A stretch of 64,000 bases of DNA, taken from assembly GCA_937974195.1 (NCBI GenBank), contig CALJIC010000280.1, positions 70,112-134,111 of the forward strand. Direction: 5' to 3'. The notes beneath the pieces were generated by a model. It had not been told where the DNA came from. It saw only the letters and a program-made list of their open reading frames with translations, and did not search any database. The translations under genes were made by a program, and so were the position numbers. Numbering within the stretch: the stretch's first letter is position 1; the number at the start of each line of letters is the position of its first letter. The stretch comes from an uncultured Roseiflexaceae bacterium. GTDB taxonomy: Bacteria > Chloroflexota > Chloroflexia > Chloroflexales > Roseiflexaceae. Positions 53,771-63,700 of this stretch are shown piece by piece.

Positions 53771-56023
53771 CTACCCCAGGAGCGCCACCGCGCTCGCCAG
53801 CGGCTGCTCGGCGACGCCCGGCAGCAGCGCCAGCACGCCCTGGGCCCGCAGCAGCACCGCCCGCTGCTGCTCGTCGGCGGCGGCGAGCCCGCGGTCCACC
53901 GCCTGCGCCACTGTGAGCGTGGCGCGCTCCTCCTCCGAGAGCAGCGCGGCCAGAACCGCGGCGCCCTCGGCCAGCAGCTCGCGCGCCGGGCCGAGCTCCA
54001 GCCCGGCTGCCGGCGCGGCCCCGCCCGCGCCGCCGTTCGTGTGGCCGTTCACTGGCGGCGCGATGCGATCCAGCAGGCGGCCGCCGATCTCGCGCATGGG
54101 CGCCGGGGCGTTCTGGATCACCCCGCCGATCCCGTCCGCCAGGCCCATGAGCCGCAGGATCTGCTGGGCGGTCTCGGGCGTGCCGTACAGCTTGAAGTCC
54201 ATCGCGGCCATCGCCTCGCCCATCGCGCGGGCCTGGGCCACGCCGATCTCGATCTGGGCCTGGAGGCGCAGCCGCTCCAGCTCCAGGCGCTGCGCCACGC
54301 CGTCGTTCGCCGCCAGCGCGTCGGCCATGGCGCGCTGCCCCTCGGCCTCTGCCAGGCCGCGGGCCTTGATCGCCTCGGCCTCTGCCAGGCCGCGGGCCTT
54401 GATCGCCTCGGCCTCCTCGCGGGCCGCGTCGGCCTTGGCCTTGATCACCTCGGCCTCGGCCAGGCCAGCGGCGGCGGTGGTGGCCCGCGCCGCCTCGGCG
54501 CGCAGCTTCTCGGCGTCGGCGGCGGCCTGGGCCTCGGTGCGGCGGGCCTCGGCGAGGCGGATCGAGGCGGTGGCCTCAGCCTCGGCCTTCTTGTTGAGCG
54601 CGGCCGCCTCGGCCTCGGCCTCCTGGATGCGGCGGAACGCCTCCAGCTCGATCTCGTTCTTCTTATTGATCATCTCGCGCTGCGCGTCGCGCTCGGCCTG
54701 GATGATCTGGATGCGGGCCTCGCGCTCGGCGGCGGCGGTCTCCTGCACCGTGAACACCTGCTGCTCGGCGGCCTCGCGCTCGGCGGCGATCGCCAGGCGC
54801 TGCTTCTCGGCCTCCTCGAGCTTCGCCTGCTGCAGCGCCAGCTGCACCTTGCGCTCCTGGTCGGCCACCTCGATCGCCTGCTGCTTGAGCACCTCGCTGC
54901 GCCGCACCTCGCGCTCGCGCTCCTGCTCGGCGAGCTGGATGGCCTGCTGCTTGCGCTGCTGCGCCAGCAGCACCGCCTGCTCCTTCTCCTGCTCGGCCTC
55001 GGCGATCGCGCGCTCCTTCATGACCCGCGCCAGCTCGGCGTTGCGCTGCTGCTCGAAGGTCGCCTGGTCGGCGGCGCTCTTCTCCTCGGCCTCGCGGATC
55101 AGGATCTCGCGCTGCTGAGTGGCCCTGGCCTGCGCCAGGTTCCGCTCCAGCGCCAGCTTCTCCTGCTCGACCTCGGCGTTACGGCGGGCGATCTCCAGCT
55201 CGGCGCTGCGCTCGATGGCGTTCTGCTCCTGCTGGGTAGCGGCGTTGCGGCGGGCGATCTCGAGCTGCTTCTGGCGCTCGATCTCGTTGCGCTCCTGCTC
55301 GGCGGCGGCGTTGCGGCGGGCGATCTCGTTCTGGGTCGTCTGGTCGATCTCGTTGCGCTCCTTGAGCGCGTTCTGGATCACCTGCGCGTTCGCCCGCGCC
55401 ACCTGGGCGCCGAACACGTCGTCTACGCCGAAGCTGCCCTGGCGCGCGGACTTGAGCGTCGTGAGCGAGACCGACTCGAGCACCAGGCCGTTCTCCGCCA
55501 GGTCGGAGCGCACCAGGTTCTGGACCCGCTCGACGAACTTCTCGCGCTCCTGGTGCAGGCTCATCAGCGTGAAGGTGGCCGCCACGTCGCGCAGCGCGCC
55601 CTCCAGCTTGCTCTCCACCAGCCGCTTGACGGTGTCGGCGTTGACCTGGCCGCCGCCGATCGTGCGCGCGGCGCGTTCGATGTCCTCCGCGACCGGGTTG
55701 ACCTTGATGTAGAAGATGGCCTTGATGTCCGCGTACTGCGGGTCGATCGTCAGCAGAGCGTTGGCCTCGGTGCGCTCGATGTCGATGTCCATCGTCCGCA
55801 GATCGACCCAGGTGATCTCGTGGAAGGCCGGGATGACCCAGTCGCCGCCGTTCACGATCACCTTCGGCTTGCCGCCGCCCGTCTTGACGAACGCCCGGTC
55901 GGCGGGCGCCTTGACGTAGAAGCGCGACACCATCGCGAAGAAGGCGACGAGGATGGCGACGAGCGAGCACAGGATGACGCCGATCACGACGCCGAGCTGT
56001 GGGACCCCGCCGATGTCGGGCAT
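53771..56023 (-). CDS. Flotillin-like SPFH protein with extended coiled coil
   Basis: A 750-aa membrane-anchored protein. N-terminal TM 'VIGVILCSLVAILVAFFAMVS' is followed by the SPFH/band-7 domain ('APADRAFVKTGGGKPKVIVNGGDWVIPAF' in part, to 'SVSLTTLKSARQG'). Residues about 225-590 are a very long, charged coiled coil of Glu/Ala/Arg/Gln repeats. A Gly/Pro-rich link and a helical tail end the protein. It probably forms flotillin microdomains. Normal YuaG/FloT is about 500 residues, so the coiled coil is expanded. It contains an exact 33-bp tandem duplication. It is cotranscribed with the NfeD-like gene upstream. Confidence 0.9.
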   Translation of the reverse strand: MPDIGGVPQLGVVIGVILCSLVAILVAFFAMVSRFYVKAPADRAFVKTGGGKPKVIVNGGDWVIPAFHEITWVDLRTMDIDIERTEANALLTIDPQYADIKAIFYIKVNPVAEDIERAARTIGGGQVNADTVKRLVESKLEGALRDVAATFTLMSLHQEREKFVERVQNLVRSDLAENGLVLESVSLTTLKSARQGSFGVDDVFGAQVARANAQVIQNALKERNEIDQTTQNEIARRNAAAEQERNEIERQKQLEIARRNAATQQEQNAIERSAELEIARRNAEVEQEKLALERNLAQARATQQREILIREAEEKSAADQATFEQQRNAELARVMKERAIAEAEQEKEQAVLLAQQRKQQAIQLAEQEREREVRRSEVLKQQAIEVADQERKVQLALQQAKLEEAEKQRLAIAAEREAAEQQVFTVQETAAAEREARIQIIQAERDAQREMINKKNEIELEAFRRIQEAEAEAAALNKKAEAEATASIRLAEARRTEAQAAADAEKLRAEAARATTAAAGLAEAEVIKAKADAAREEAEAIKARGLAEAEAIKARGLAEAEGQRAMADALAANDGVAQRLELERLRLQAQIEIGVAQARAMGEAMAAMDFKLYGTPETAQQILRLMGLADGIGGVIQNAPAPMREIGGRLLDRIAPPVNGHTNGGAGGAAPAAGLELGPARELLAEGAAVLAALLSEEERATLTVAQAVDRGLAAADEQQRAVLLRAQGVLALLPGVAEQPLASAVALLG
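54341..54406. repeat. 33-bp exact tandem duplication inside the flotillin gene
   Basis: Two identical 33-bp units (54341-54373 and 54374-54406) encode 11-residue blocks of the 'AEAEAIKARGL' type in the coiled coil. They keep frame. Confidence 0.85.
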
Positions 56024-56136
56024 GGCTGCGATCCTTTCGTTTGGCTGGTTACAGAGCAGACGGCTGTGTGGGCATGGGGCTGTGCGGCGAAGCCGCGCGG
56101 CAGCTCCACACCGACAGTTATGCTGAGTTTATCGCC

Positions 56137-56793
56137 CTACTCGAGCGCGCGGACCAGGAAGCGCCGCTGCGCCTCGTCGTAGTCCAGCAGGGCGACCTCG
56201 GTGCGCTCGGGCAGCGGCTCGCCGGCCTGTATGACGGCGAACACCGTGTGCACGGTGCCGTGGGCGTCGCGCACCGCGACGCGGCCGTAGGTCGCGCTGA
56301 TGCTGTGGCTCACCACGGTGCCGACGCGCCCGACGAGCTGGCGGTGGCTGATGGCGGTGGTGCTGCGGGAGGCGACGCGCGCCAGCACCCGGCTGATCCG
56401 GCCGGTGAGCGGGACGGCGGCGACTGCGCTCAGCGCCAGCACGACCAGCAGGAGCGAGCCTGCGTTCCAGCCGAGGGAGTCGATCAGCGCGTTCAGCAGC
56501 AGCCCGAGCGCGCCGAAGCTGAGCAGAAACGCCATGAGCACCAGCATCAGCGGCAGCCGCCCGACGCCCAGCAGCGCTAGCGCGCCCTCAGTGAGCCCGG
56601 AGTGGCCCTCTGCGTCGGCGTCCGCGTCGGTGTCCGCGTCCACGTCGGCGTCGGCATCGGCATCGATATCGGCGTCCGCGTCGTGGTCGCCGAAGCCGGA
56701 CGCGATCTGGAGCACGGCGAGCGCCACGGCGCAGCCGAGCGAGACCAGGAACGGGATGTTGTGGCCGGCTAAGAGAAAGGCGAAGATGTTCAT
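56137..56793 (-). CDS. NfeD/YqiJ-like membrane protein
   Basis: About 218 aa. TM helices at the N-terminus ('IPFLVSLGCAVALAVLQIASG') and middle ('LPLMLVLMAFLLSFGALGLLL', 'AGSLLLVVLALSAVAAVPL') flank an unusual acidic loop of Asp-Ala repeats ('DHDADADIDADADADVDADT'). The C-terminus is an OB-fold-like domain ('LVGRVGTVVSHSISATYGRVAV'), as in NfeD/YqiJ partners of flotillins. ATG 56793 has GAGGTGA upstream; an in-frame GTG sits at 56802. It is 113 nt before the flotillin start on the same strand. Confidence 0.82.
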   Translation of the reverse strand: MNIFAFLLAGHNIPFLVSLGCAVALAVLQIASGFGDHDADADIDADADADVDADTDADADAEGHSGLTEGALALLGVGRLPLMLVLMAFLLSFGALGLLLNALIDSLGWNAGSLLLVVLALSAVAAVPLTGRISRVLARVASRSTTAISHRQLVGRVGTVVSHSISATYGRVAVRDAHGTVHTVFAVIQAGEPLPERTEVALLDYDEAQRRFLVRALE

Positions 56794-56960
56794 AGGAGTC
56801 ACCTCGCACTGGATCTACGCTGCCAGCCGCTCCGGGTTGCGCCCACTATCGTAACGCTTGGCGGCGGCGCGAGGGAACGCGGAACGATGGCGGTTCGATC
56901 GCAAATTCCGAGCGCAGCCACCCCCGGCGGTGCGGGATCTTCGGGCGGGCCGGAGGGCGC

Positions 56961-56992
56961 AGAAAGCCGCCAGCCGAATTCCGGCTGGCGGC
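56961..56992 (-). terminator. Hairpin terminator after the CoxF/XdhC-like gene
   Basis: GCCGCCAGCCG (56966-56976) and CGGCTGGCGGC (56982-56992) form an 11-bp stem with a 5-nt loop. On the minus strand TTTCT follows. It is 48 nt after the stop of the 57041 gene. Confidence 0.7.
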
Positions 56993-57040
56993 AGGTAGCT
57001 TCGCGGGCGCCCTCCACGCTGTGTTCGGGCAGGGATGGCG

Positions 57041-57772
57041 CTACTTCGTCAGCCCGTGGCGGCAGGCGACGACCTCGGCGATGATGCTGACCGCGATCTC
57101 CTCGGGGGTGCGGCCGCCGATCTTGAGGCCGATCGGCGCGTGCAGGCGGGCAAGCTGCTCCTCGGGCACGCCCGCGGCCCGCAGCCGCTCCAGGCGCGCG
57201 GCGTGCGTCTTCGGGCTGCCGAGCGCCCCGACGTAGCGCGCCGGGCTCGGCAGCGCGACCATGAGTGCCGGGTCGTCCAGCTTCGGGTCGTGTGTCAGCA
57301 GCACCACCATACTGTTGGAGTTGAGCCGCCCCGGCAGCACCTCGTCCGGCCAGGCGTGGATCAGCTCGTCGGCGTGGCTGAAGCGCTCGGGGGTGGCGAA
57401 CGCGCCGCGCGCATCTATCACCACCGTGCGGAAGCCGAGCGTCTTGGCGAAGGTGACGAGCGGGATGGCGATATGGACCGCGCCGACGATGAACATGGTC
57501 GGCGGGGGCGGGTAGGTCTCGACGAACACCTGCACCTCGCCGGCCGGCGTGGGGTAGACGCGCGTCTCGCTCTCGGCGCGCGCGAGCATCGCGAGCGCGT
57601 CGCGGGACACGTCGGCGTCGAGGGCCGCGTCGCCGAGCCCGCCGATCGCCGGAGCGTCGGGCCGCACCAGCAGCTTCGCGCCGACCTTCCCCGCGCCGCC
57701 CACCACCGTCGCCAGCGCCACCGGCTGCTCCGCCGCCAGCGCCTCTTTGAGCGTCTCGTAGATCGTAGTCAT
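57041..57772 (-). CDS. XdhC/CoxF-like molybdoenzyme maturation protein (Rossmann domain)
   Basis: 243 aa. The C-terminal half is the XdhC Rossmann domain ('MFIVGAVHIAIPLVTFAKTL', 'GFRTVVIDARGAFATPERF', 'ARYVGALGSPKTHAARLERL', 'LHAPIGLKIGGRTPEEIAVSI'). The N-terminal half ('PVALATVVGGAGKVGAKLLV') is a shortened XdhC_CoxI-type domain. These proteins bind molybdenum cofactor and help load or sulfurate it for xanthine- or CO-dehydrogenase type enzymes. No such enzyme is in the window. ATG 57772 is used. Confidence 0.85.
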   Translation of the reverse strand: MTTIYETLKEALAAEQPVALATVVGGAGKVGAKLLVRPDAPAIGGLGDAALDADVSRDALAMLARAESETRVYPTPAGEVQVFVETYPPPPTMFIVGAVHIAIPLVTFAKTLGFRTVVIDARGAFATPERFSHADELIHAWPDEVLPGRLNSNSMVVLLTHDPKLDDPALMVALPSPARYVGALGSPKTHAARLERLRAAGVPEEQLARLHAPIGLKIGGRTPEEIAVSIIAEVVACRHGLTK

Positions 57773-58020
57773 GGCGTTCCTCTCAGGGGCGGCCCCAGTG
57801 CAGCGTCCCCAGGCTGCCGCCCGTCAGCTCGACCGGGTCGCCGCCGCATGGGTGCCGCGTGCTCCGCTGCCGGCCGTCGGGGCCTGACGCAGCGATGGCC
57901 ACGCCGCTCGCATCTTCCGCGCACAGCGCGTGTTGACCCCTGCCGGCACTTCCTGAAAGAGCGCGCTGCTGTTCGTGGACGACAGCAGCGCGGGCGGGAT
58001 CGGGATGCGCGTGAAAGCCC
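57773..58020. other. Gap between the two XdhC-type genes
   Basis: About 250 bp without a convincing gene. The translated fragments are Cys/His/Arg-rich and lack a ribosome-binding site. Confidence 0.35.
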
Positions 58021-58335
58021 CTACCAGTCGAGGGGCTCGACGAACACATCGATGATCCCGCCGCAGGCCAGCCCCACGTCCCAGGCGTCGTCGTCCGCGA
58101 CGCCGAAGTGGAGCAGGCGCGCCTCGCCGGTCGCGATCGCCTGCTGGCAGGCGTCGAACACAGCGCCCTCGATGCAGCCGCCGCTCACCGAGCCGGCCAT
58201 GCTGCCGCCGGAGGACACGGCCATCTTCGCGCCGACTCCGCGCGGCGCCGAGCCGAGCGTCTTCACCACCGTCGCGATCGCCACGCGCTCGCCGCGGGCG
58301 CGCCACTGCTCGATCGCAGGAATGACATCGTTCAT
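58021..58335 (-). CDS. Stand-alone XdhC/CoxI N-terminal domain protein
   Basis: A 104-aa protein consisting of the XdhC_CoxI domain only: 'RVAIATVVKTLGSAPRGVGAKM' (in part) with the conserved Gly-Ser-x-Pro-Arg and Gly-Ala-x-Met, then 'GSVSGGCIEGAVFDACQQAI'. The Rossmann half is absent and is supplied by the gene at 57041. The pair looks like a split XdhC. AGGAGC 9 nt before ATG 58335 supports the start. Confidence 0.82.
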   Translation of the reverse strand: MNDVIPAIEQWRARGERVAIATVVKTLGSAPRGVGAKMAVSSGGSMAGSVSGGCIEGAVFDACQQAIATGEARLLHFGVADDDAWDVGLACGGIIDVFVEPLDW

Positions 58336-59028
58336 CGGACTGCTCCTGTTCTCGGATCTGCCGGTGTGGCGGGGAGGCGGTGAGCCCCTCGCCGCGGCAA
58401 GTGGCATGGTAACACAAACGGGTGCCGTCTGAGGTGTGTGCGGGCGCCGCAGGCCGGCGGATGAACAACAGGCCATCTCCCCTTCCGCTGACCCCGGCGC
58501 GGGGCCGGCCGATCCAAACTTATGTTAGTTCGGCGGGCGTGGGCGCTGTGAAGAACGCATTCGGAAGAGCAGCGCGCCGCTCTTCCCGCGCCGCAGCCGC
58601 GCCCTTGTAAACAGACGTTTATGTGGGTCGTATGGGCGATTCATCCTATTTTCATTCGCAGGCCGCACAATAGCAATCGCCGTTAAGCCTACGTCAAGCA
58701 GTCTTTATGACTGTGTTAAGGGCGATGGACGGAGCACGCTGCCTGTGGGGCACGCGAGCAATCGCGCTCTTCTGTTTACGGAAGTGGAAAACGTGCAGCC
58801 CGATGCGCTAGATAGCGCGGCCCACGGCGGTCCAGCTGCTGCAGCGCTCGCGGAGGACGATCGACGGGAGCACTCTTCACCTGGCACTGCGCGGGCTTAT
58901 TGTGAACGCCGACCAGATCCAGGGCCGTAAGAACTGGGAGGTGAAACGGGCCGTGGGGCCGTGACGCATTGATTGACAGAAGATGAGGCCTGTTCGTCCG
59001 ACGACGATTTCCATGTGAGGAGGATACT
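58336..59028. other. Long gene-free region before the DUF4956-VTC-CotH cassette
   Basis: About 690 bp. No full gene is seen. The segment 58600-58770 is much lower in GC than its surroundings and contains an inverted repeat TAAAC-AGAC-GTTTA (58608-58621), a possible operator. A short open stretch at about 58813-58964 reads like a protein fragment ('LHLALRGLIVNADQIQGRKN') but has no start, so it may be a relic. A TTGACA lies at 58973-58978 without a good -10. Confidence 0.45.
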
Positions 59029-59634
59029 GTGTCCGTCTCGATCACCCCAACACTGCTGACCAGCTTCTTCGTGCACCTCGCCGCCGACGTGGTCTCGATC
59101 GCGATCGTCGCGTACCTGATCTACTTCCGGCGCCACTCGCGGCGTGACCTGCTGATGGTCTATACCACGCTGAACATCGGGCTGTTCCTGGCGATGACCG
59201 TCATCGATCTGCAGGAGACGGCGATGGGCGTGGGCTTCGGTCTGTTCGCCATCCTGTCGATCGTCCGCCTCCGCAGCGAGGAGTTCAGCAACTCAGAGCT
59301 CGGCTACATCTTCGTCTCGCTGATCATCGCGCTGATCAACGCCCTGGGTATTACGGATGCTACCCCCGGACCGCTGGACGGGCTCTTCATCCTGGTGCTG
59401 AACCTGACGGCCATCCTGGCGGTGTACATCATGGACCACCCGCGGCTGCTGCGGCAGGTTGGGCGGCAGCAGATCATCCTGGACACCATCCACCCGAACG
59501 AGCAGAGCCTGCGCGCTGATCTCGAGAAGAGGCTGGGCGTGCGCGTGCTCGACTACGCCATCGCTCACATCGACTACGTGCGTGAGATAACGGTGCTCAA
59601 CGTGCGCTACGCTACCCAGCCCCAGCAGAGCTGA
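59029..59634 (+). CDS. DUF4956 membrane protein
   Basis: 201 aa with about four TM helices ('DVVSIAIVAYLIYFRR', 'LMVYTTLNIGLFLAMTVI', 'LGYIFVSLIIALINALGI', 'GLFILVLNLTAILAVYIMD'). The loop 'GFGLFAILSIVRLRSEEFSN' is the DUF4956 signature. A C-terminal soluble domain ('LGVRVLDYAIAHIDYVREI') follows. DUF4956 proteins are often encoded next to VTC-domain proteins and CotH kinases, as here. GTG start with GAGGAGG 5 nt upstream. Function unknown. Confidence 0.85.
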   Translation: MSVSITPTLLTSFFVHLAADVVSIAIVAYLIYFRRHSRRDLLMVYTTLNIGLFLAMTVIDLQETAMGVGFGLFAILSIVRLRSEEFSNSELGYIFVSLIIALINALGITDATPGPLDGLFILVLNLTAILAVYIMDHPRLLRQVGRQQIILDTIHPNEQSLRADLEKRLGVRVLDYAIAHIDYVREITVLNVRYATQPQQS

Positions 59635-59672
59635 ACCGGCGGCTACCACCGCAGTATCAGGAGGAAAGCATA

Positions 59673-60575
59673 GTGTCTGATCGTTTTGCACTGCTCACCG
59701 CGCAGTTCGATCCCATCTCGCTCGAGGAAATCAATCGACGCGCGGCGCTCCAGACACGCGCAGACAACAAGTACTTCCTGCCGTGGTCGGTGTTCAGCAC
59801 CTTTATGGAGACACTGCAGCGCACGCATGTCATGCTCGACATCGATGGGCAGCGCATCTTCACCTACGACACGCAGTACTTCGATACTGCGGGCCTCCAC
59901 AACTACTGGTGTCACGTGCAGAAGCGCCGCAAGCGCTTCAAGGTGCGGAGCAGGCGGTACGTCGATAACGGCCAGTACTTCTTCGAGATCAAGCTGAAGA
60001 GCGGCCGTGGAGAGACGGTCAAGTACAAGATCAAGTACCGCGAGGAGGACTGGGGCGCAGTCACGCCAGCGGCGGCGGCCTTTCTGAAGGAGTGCCTCCA
60101 CAAGTCTTACGGCATCGAGTTTGCCGAGCCGCTGATGCCGACGGTTCGAACGGTGTACCAGCGCATCACCGTGATGGCGCTGGACAACAGCGAGCGGATC
60201 ACCTGCGACTTCAACCTTGCCTTCGGGGCCAGCAACCGCTGGCAGGGCCGCATGGCCGACGACTACGTGCTGGTGGAGACGAAGTCGGCGCGCGGGCGCG
60301 GGAAAGCGGACCAGCTCTTGTGGCGCCTAGGGGCACGGCCGACCTCGGGCAGCAAGTACTGCCTGGGTGTCTCCCTGATCTGGCCGAATGTCCGCTGCAA
60401 CCCCTTTTACAAGGTCCGCAAGAGCTACTTCGTTCGCGAGGCGGACGGCGAGGCAGGCGAGCGCTTCTACGAGCCGCCAGCGGCGGCGGTTGTTGCACGC
60501 GCACTCGGCGAGACGCAGGCGGCTGTGCCTAGCTCTATGCCGGTGCCGAGCACTGCCTCGATGCTGTTCGAATAA
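59673..60575 (+). CDS. VTC-domain (polyphosphate polymerase-like) protein
   Basis: A 300-aa cytoplasmic protein with the VTC tunnel fold signature: 'RADNKYFLPWSVF', 'TYDTQYFDTAGLHNYWCH', 'KRFKVRSRRYVDNGQYFFEIKLKSG' (in parts) and 'RITVMALDNSERITCDFNLAF'. The basic Lys/Arg and Glu residues of the triphosphate tunnel ('FKVRSR', 'FEIKLK', 'VLVETKS', 'SKY') are present. In eukaryotes VTC4 makes polyphosphate; bacterial members act on phosphate polymers or a related substrate. GTG 59673 has AGGAGG 8 nt upstream. It lies 38 nt after the DUF4956 gene, so it is cotranscribed. Confidence 0.87.
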   Translation: MSDRFALLTAQFDPISLEEINRRAALQTRADNKYFLPWSVFSTFMETLQRTHVMLDIDGQRIFTYDTQYFDTAGLHNYWCHVQKRRKRFKVRSRRYVDNGQYFFEIKLKSGRGETVKYKIKYREEDWGAVTPAAAAFLKECLHKSYGIEFAEPLMPTVRTVYQRITVMALDNSERITCDFNLAFGASNRWQGRMADDYVLVETKSARGRGKADQLLWRLGARPTSGSKYCLGVSLIWPNVRCNPFYKVRKSYFVREADGEAGERFYEPPAAAVVARALGETQAAVPSSMPVPSTASMLFE

Positions 60576-60753
60576 GACCATCCTAGCGACAGAGGAAGGC
60601 AGGCTTGAGCTGCTGCCTGGGGATCTGGCAGTGGCTTGGCTCACTCATGCCTGGAAGCGGCTCCCTGCCGGCGCAGCGCCGCGCCGGTGACCCCAAAGAC
60701 GGTTACACGGTCAGAAGCTAGCCATTGCCGGCTATCCGCACAGGAGTGGCGTA

Positions 60754-63700
60754 TGCGTTCACAACCTGCCAGACTTGCAACTTTATTCATCTTCCTGCTG
60801 GCATTGATCTGCACAGCCGCTGCGCCCTTCCCAGCCAGTGCGCAGACCGTCGCCGCCCCGCCCGCCTTCAGCGTGCCGCGAGGGTTTTATGACACTGCGT
60901 TTAACTTGAGCCTGAGCAGCCCAGGGGCGACTATTCGCTACACCTTGGACGGCAGCACCCCCAGCCCGACCCACGGCACGGTGTACGCCGGCCCGATCCG
61001 GATCGACACCACGACGGTAGTGCGCGCGATCGCCTACATCACGCCGGCGAACCGCTCGCCGGTGGTGACGCACACCTACATCTTCCTTGACGCGGTGCGC
61101 GGCCAGCCTGACTCGCCGCCCCCCGGGTGGCCTTCGATATTTGCGCTTCGAGACCTGGACGGCGAGTACCCGGCCGACTACGGGATGGACCCGGAGGTGA
61201 CCGAGTACCCTGACAACGCCTCCAAGTTCGACGCGGTCATGAAGTCGCTGCCGACGCTGTCGCTCGTCACCGACCTGCCGTACCTGTGGAGCCCGGCCTA
61301 CGGCATCTACTTCAACCCTGAGGCGAAGGAGACCCCCCAGCGGCCCGACCCGCTCGGCACGCGCTGGGAGCGCCCGGTCTCGCTTGAGTGGATCAACCCG
61401 GACGGCACCACCGGCTTTGCGCAGATGGCCGGCGCGAGCATCGACGGCGAGACCAGCCGCCGGCCGCACCGCCAGCCCAAGAAGAACTTCCGCATCTCCT
61501 TCGGCGCGCCCCACGGCACCGCCGCGCTGGACTTCGAGCTGTTCGACACCAGCACCAGCCTTCCGGCCGGGGCGTTCGAGCAGATCGTGCTGCGCAACGG
61601 CGGCAACCGCTCGTGGTCGTACTTCGACCGCGACCAGCGCCGCGAGGCCGACTACATCAACGACGAGTGGGCCCGCCGGGCGTGGCTCGCGATGGGCAAC
61701 CTGGCGCCGCGCGGCACCTACGTCCACCTGTACATCAACGGGCTGTACTGGGGCCTCTACAACGTCACCGAGCGGCTCGACGGCAGCTTCCTGCAGTCGT
61801 ACCTCGGGGGCACCGCCGCCGACTACGACGTCCTGCAGGCCAGCGACGACGCCAGCAACAGCCCCACCGCCATCGCTGGCACCGTGGACGCCTGGAACGA
61901 GCTGCTCGCGCTCGTCTCCGGCACCGACCCGATCGACAACACGCTGTACCAGCAGATCAAGACCCGGGTGGACGTGGTCAACCTGGCGGACTACTTCGTC
62001 CACGCGCACTACATCGGCAAGACCGACTGGCCGTTCCACAACTGGAACGCCTATCGCGCGCGCACCGGCACGGACACCCGCTTCAAGTTCGCGCCGATGG
62101 ACAACGACACCGGGCTGAACAAGGTGACCGAGAACACCACCAACCTGACCGACGACGTCGGTGCGCCGGATGCGCCAGAGTATGTGTTCCGGCGGCTGAC
62201 CACCAACCCTGAGTTCCGCCAGGTGCTGGCCGACCGGCTCTACAAGCACGTGGTCGCCCCCGGTGGCGCGCTGACGCCAGCGGCGTGCTCGGCGCTCTAC
62301 AGCGAGCTGGCCGACATCGTCGACCAGGCGGTGATCGGCGAGTCGGCCCGCTGGGGCGATTACATGCGGGACAAGTACCCGCTGACCAACAACGCGCCGA
62401 AGGGGTGGCCGGCCTACCTGCACAGCCGCGACCTGCCGAACAGCTACACCGACCCGGCCAATCAGGTGAACGATGTCGACCAGAAGACCTGGGTGCAGGT
62501 GCGCAATGAGAAGCTCAACAACTACTGCCCCCAGCGCAGCACCAACGTGGTGAACCAGTACGTCACTAACGGCTGGTACCAGACGGCGCCGCAGCCCCCG
62601 GCGATCTCGCAGCCCGGCGGGATGATTAACTCCGGCGGCACGGTCACGCTGAGCAACTCGCCCAACGGCAACGCGGGCACGATCTACTACACCACCAACG
62701 GCGTCGACCCGCGCGCCGAGGGTGGCGCGCTCGCGCCCGGCGCGCAGAACGGCGGCAGCAACTCGGTCAACATCACGATCTCGGCCACCACCACGATCAA
62801 GGCGCGCGTGCAGAACGGCGGCAACTGGAGCCCGCTGCTGGAGTACACCTTCTACATCTCGCAGCCGTTCCAGAACCTGGTAATCAACGAGATCCACTAC
62901 AACCCGGTCGTGTCGTCCGACCAGGCGGGGCAGAACCCGGATGACTTCGAGTTCATCGAGCTTCACAACCGCGGCGGGTCCTCGATCCGGCTGGACTACG
63001 TGTCGTTCTCGGACGGCATCTACTTCAAGTTCCCGGCCAACACCACGCTGGGCGCGAATCAGTACCTGGTGCTCGCCAGCAACGCGGCCAGCTTCCAGTC
63101 GCGCTACGGGTTCGCGCCGTTCGGCGAGTTCACCGGCAGCCTCTCGGACGCCGGCGAGACCATCACGCTGGTCGACCCGGTCGGCGGGGTGATCGATACA
63201 GTCTCGTACCTGCCCGTCTCGCCCTGGCCGGCCGGCGCGAACGGCAGCGGCGGCTCGCTGAGCCTGAACGCGCCGGCGCTGGACAACAGCGTGGCGGCCA
63301 ACTGGTCCACCTCGACGATCACCGGCGGCACGCCCGGCGCCGCGAACAACAGCTCGATGGGCAAGACGGTGCCGCAGGTCAGCTGGGCCAACCCGGCGCC
63401 GATCACCTACGGTCAGCCGCTGACTCCTGTGCAGCTGAGCGCGGTCGCGACTGACAATGGGGATGAGGTGCAGGGCACCTGGACCTACAGCCCGCCGCTG
63501 GGCACGGTGCTGAAGGCCGGCAACGGCCAGGTGCTGCGGGCCATCTTCCTGCCGGAAAACACGGCCCAGTACGCCAGTGTGAACGCGACCGTGTTCATCG
63601 ACGTGGCCAAGGCGCCGCTGACGATCGCCGCGGATAACAAGGTGAAGCAGGCCGGCGCGCCGAACCCGCCGCTGACGGCCACCTACACCGGGCTCGTCAA

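Noticed and set aside
54041..56182. 713-aa plus-strand ORF opposite flotillin, full of Leu/Gly/Ala
   Set aside because: Antisense shadow of the coiled coil; no start signal and low-complexity composition.
57783..58049. 88-aa minus-strand ORF between the XdhC-type genes
   Set aside because: No ribosome-binding site, atypical composition, and it overlaps the real XdhC-domain gene in another frame.
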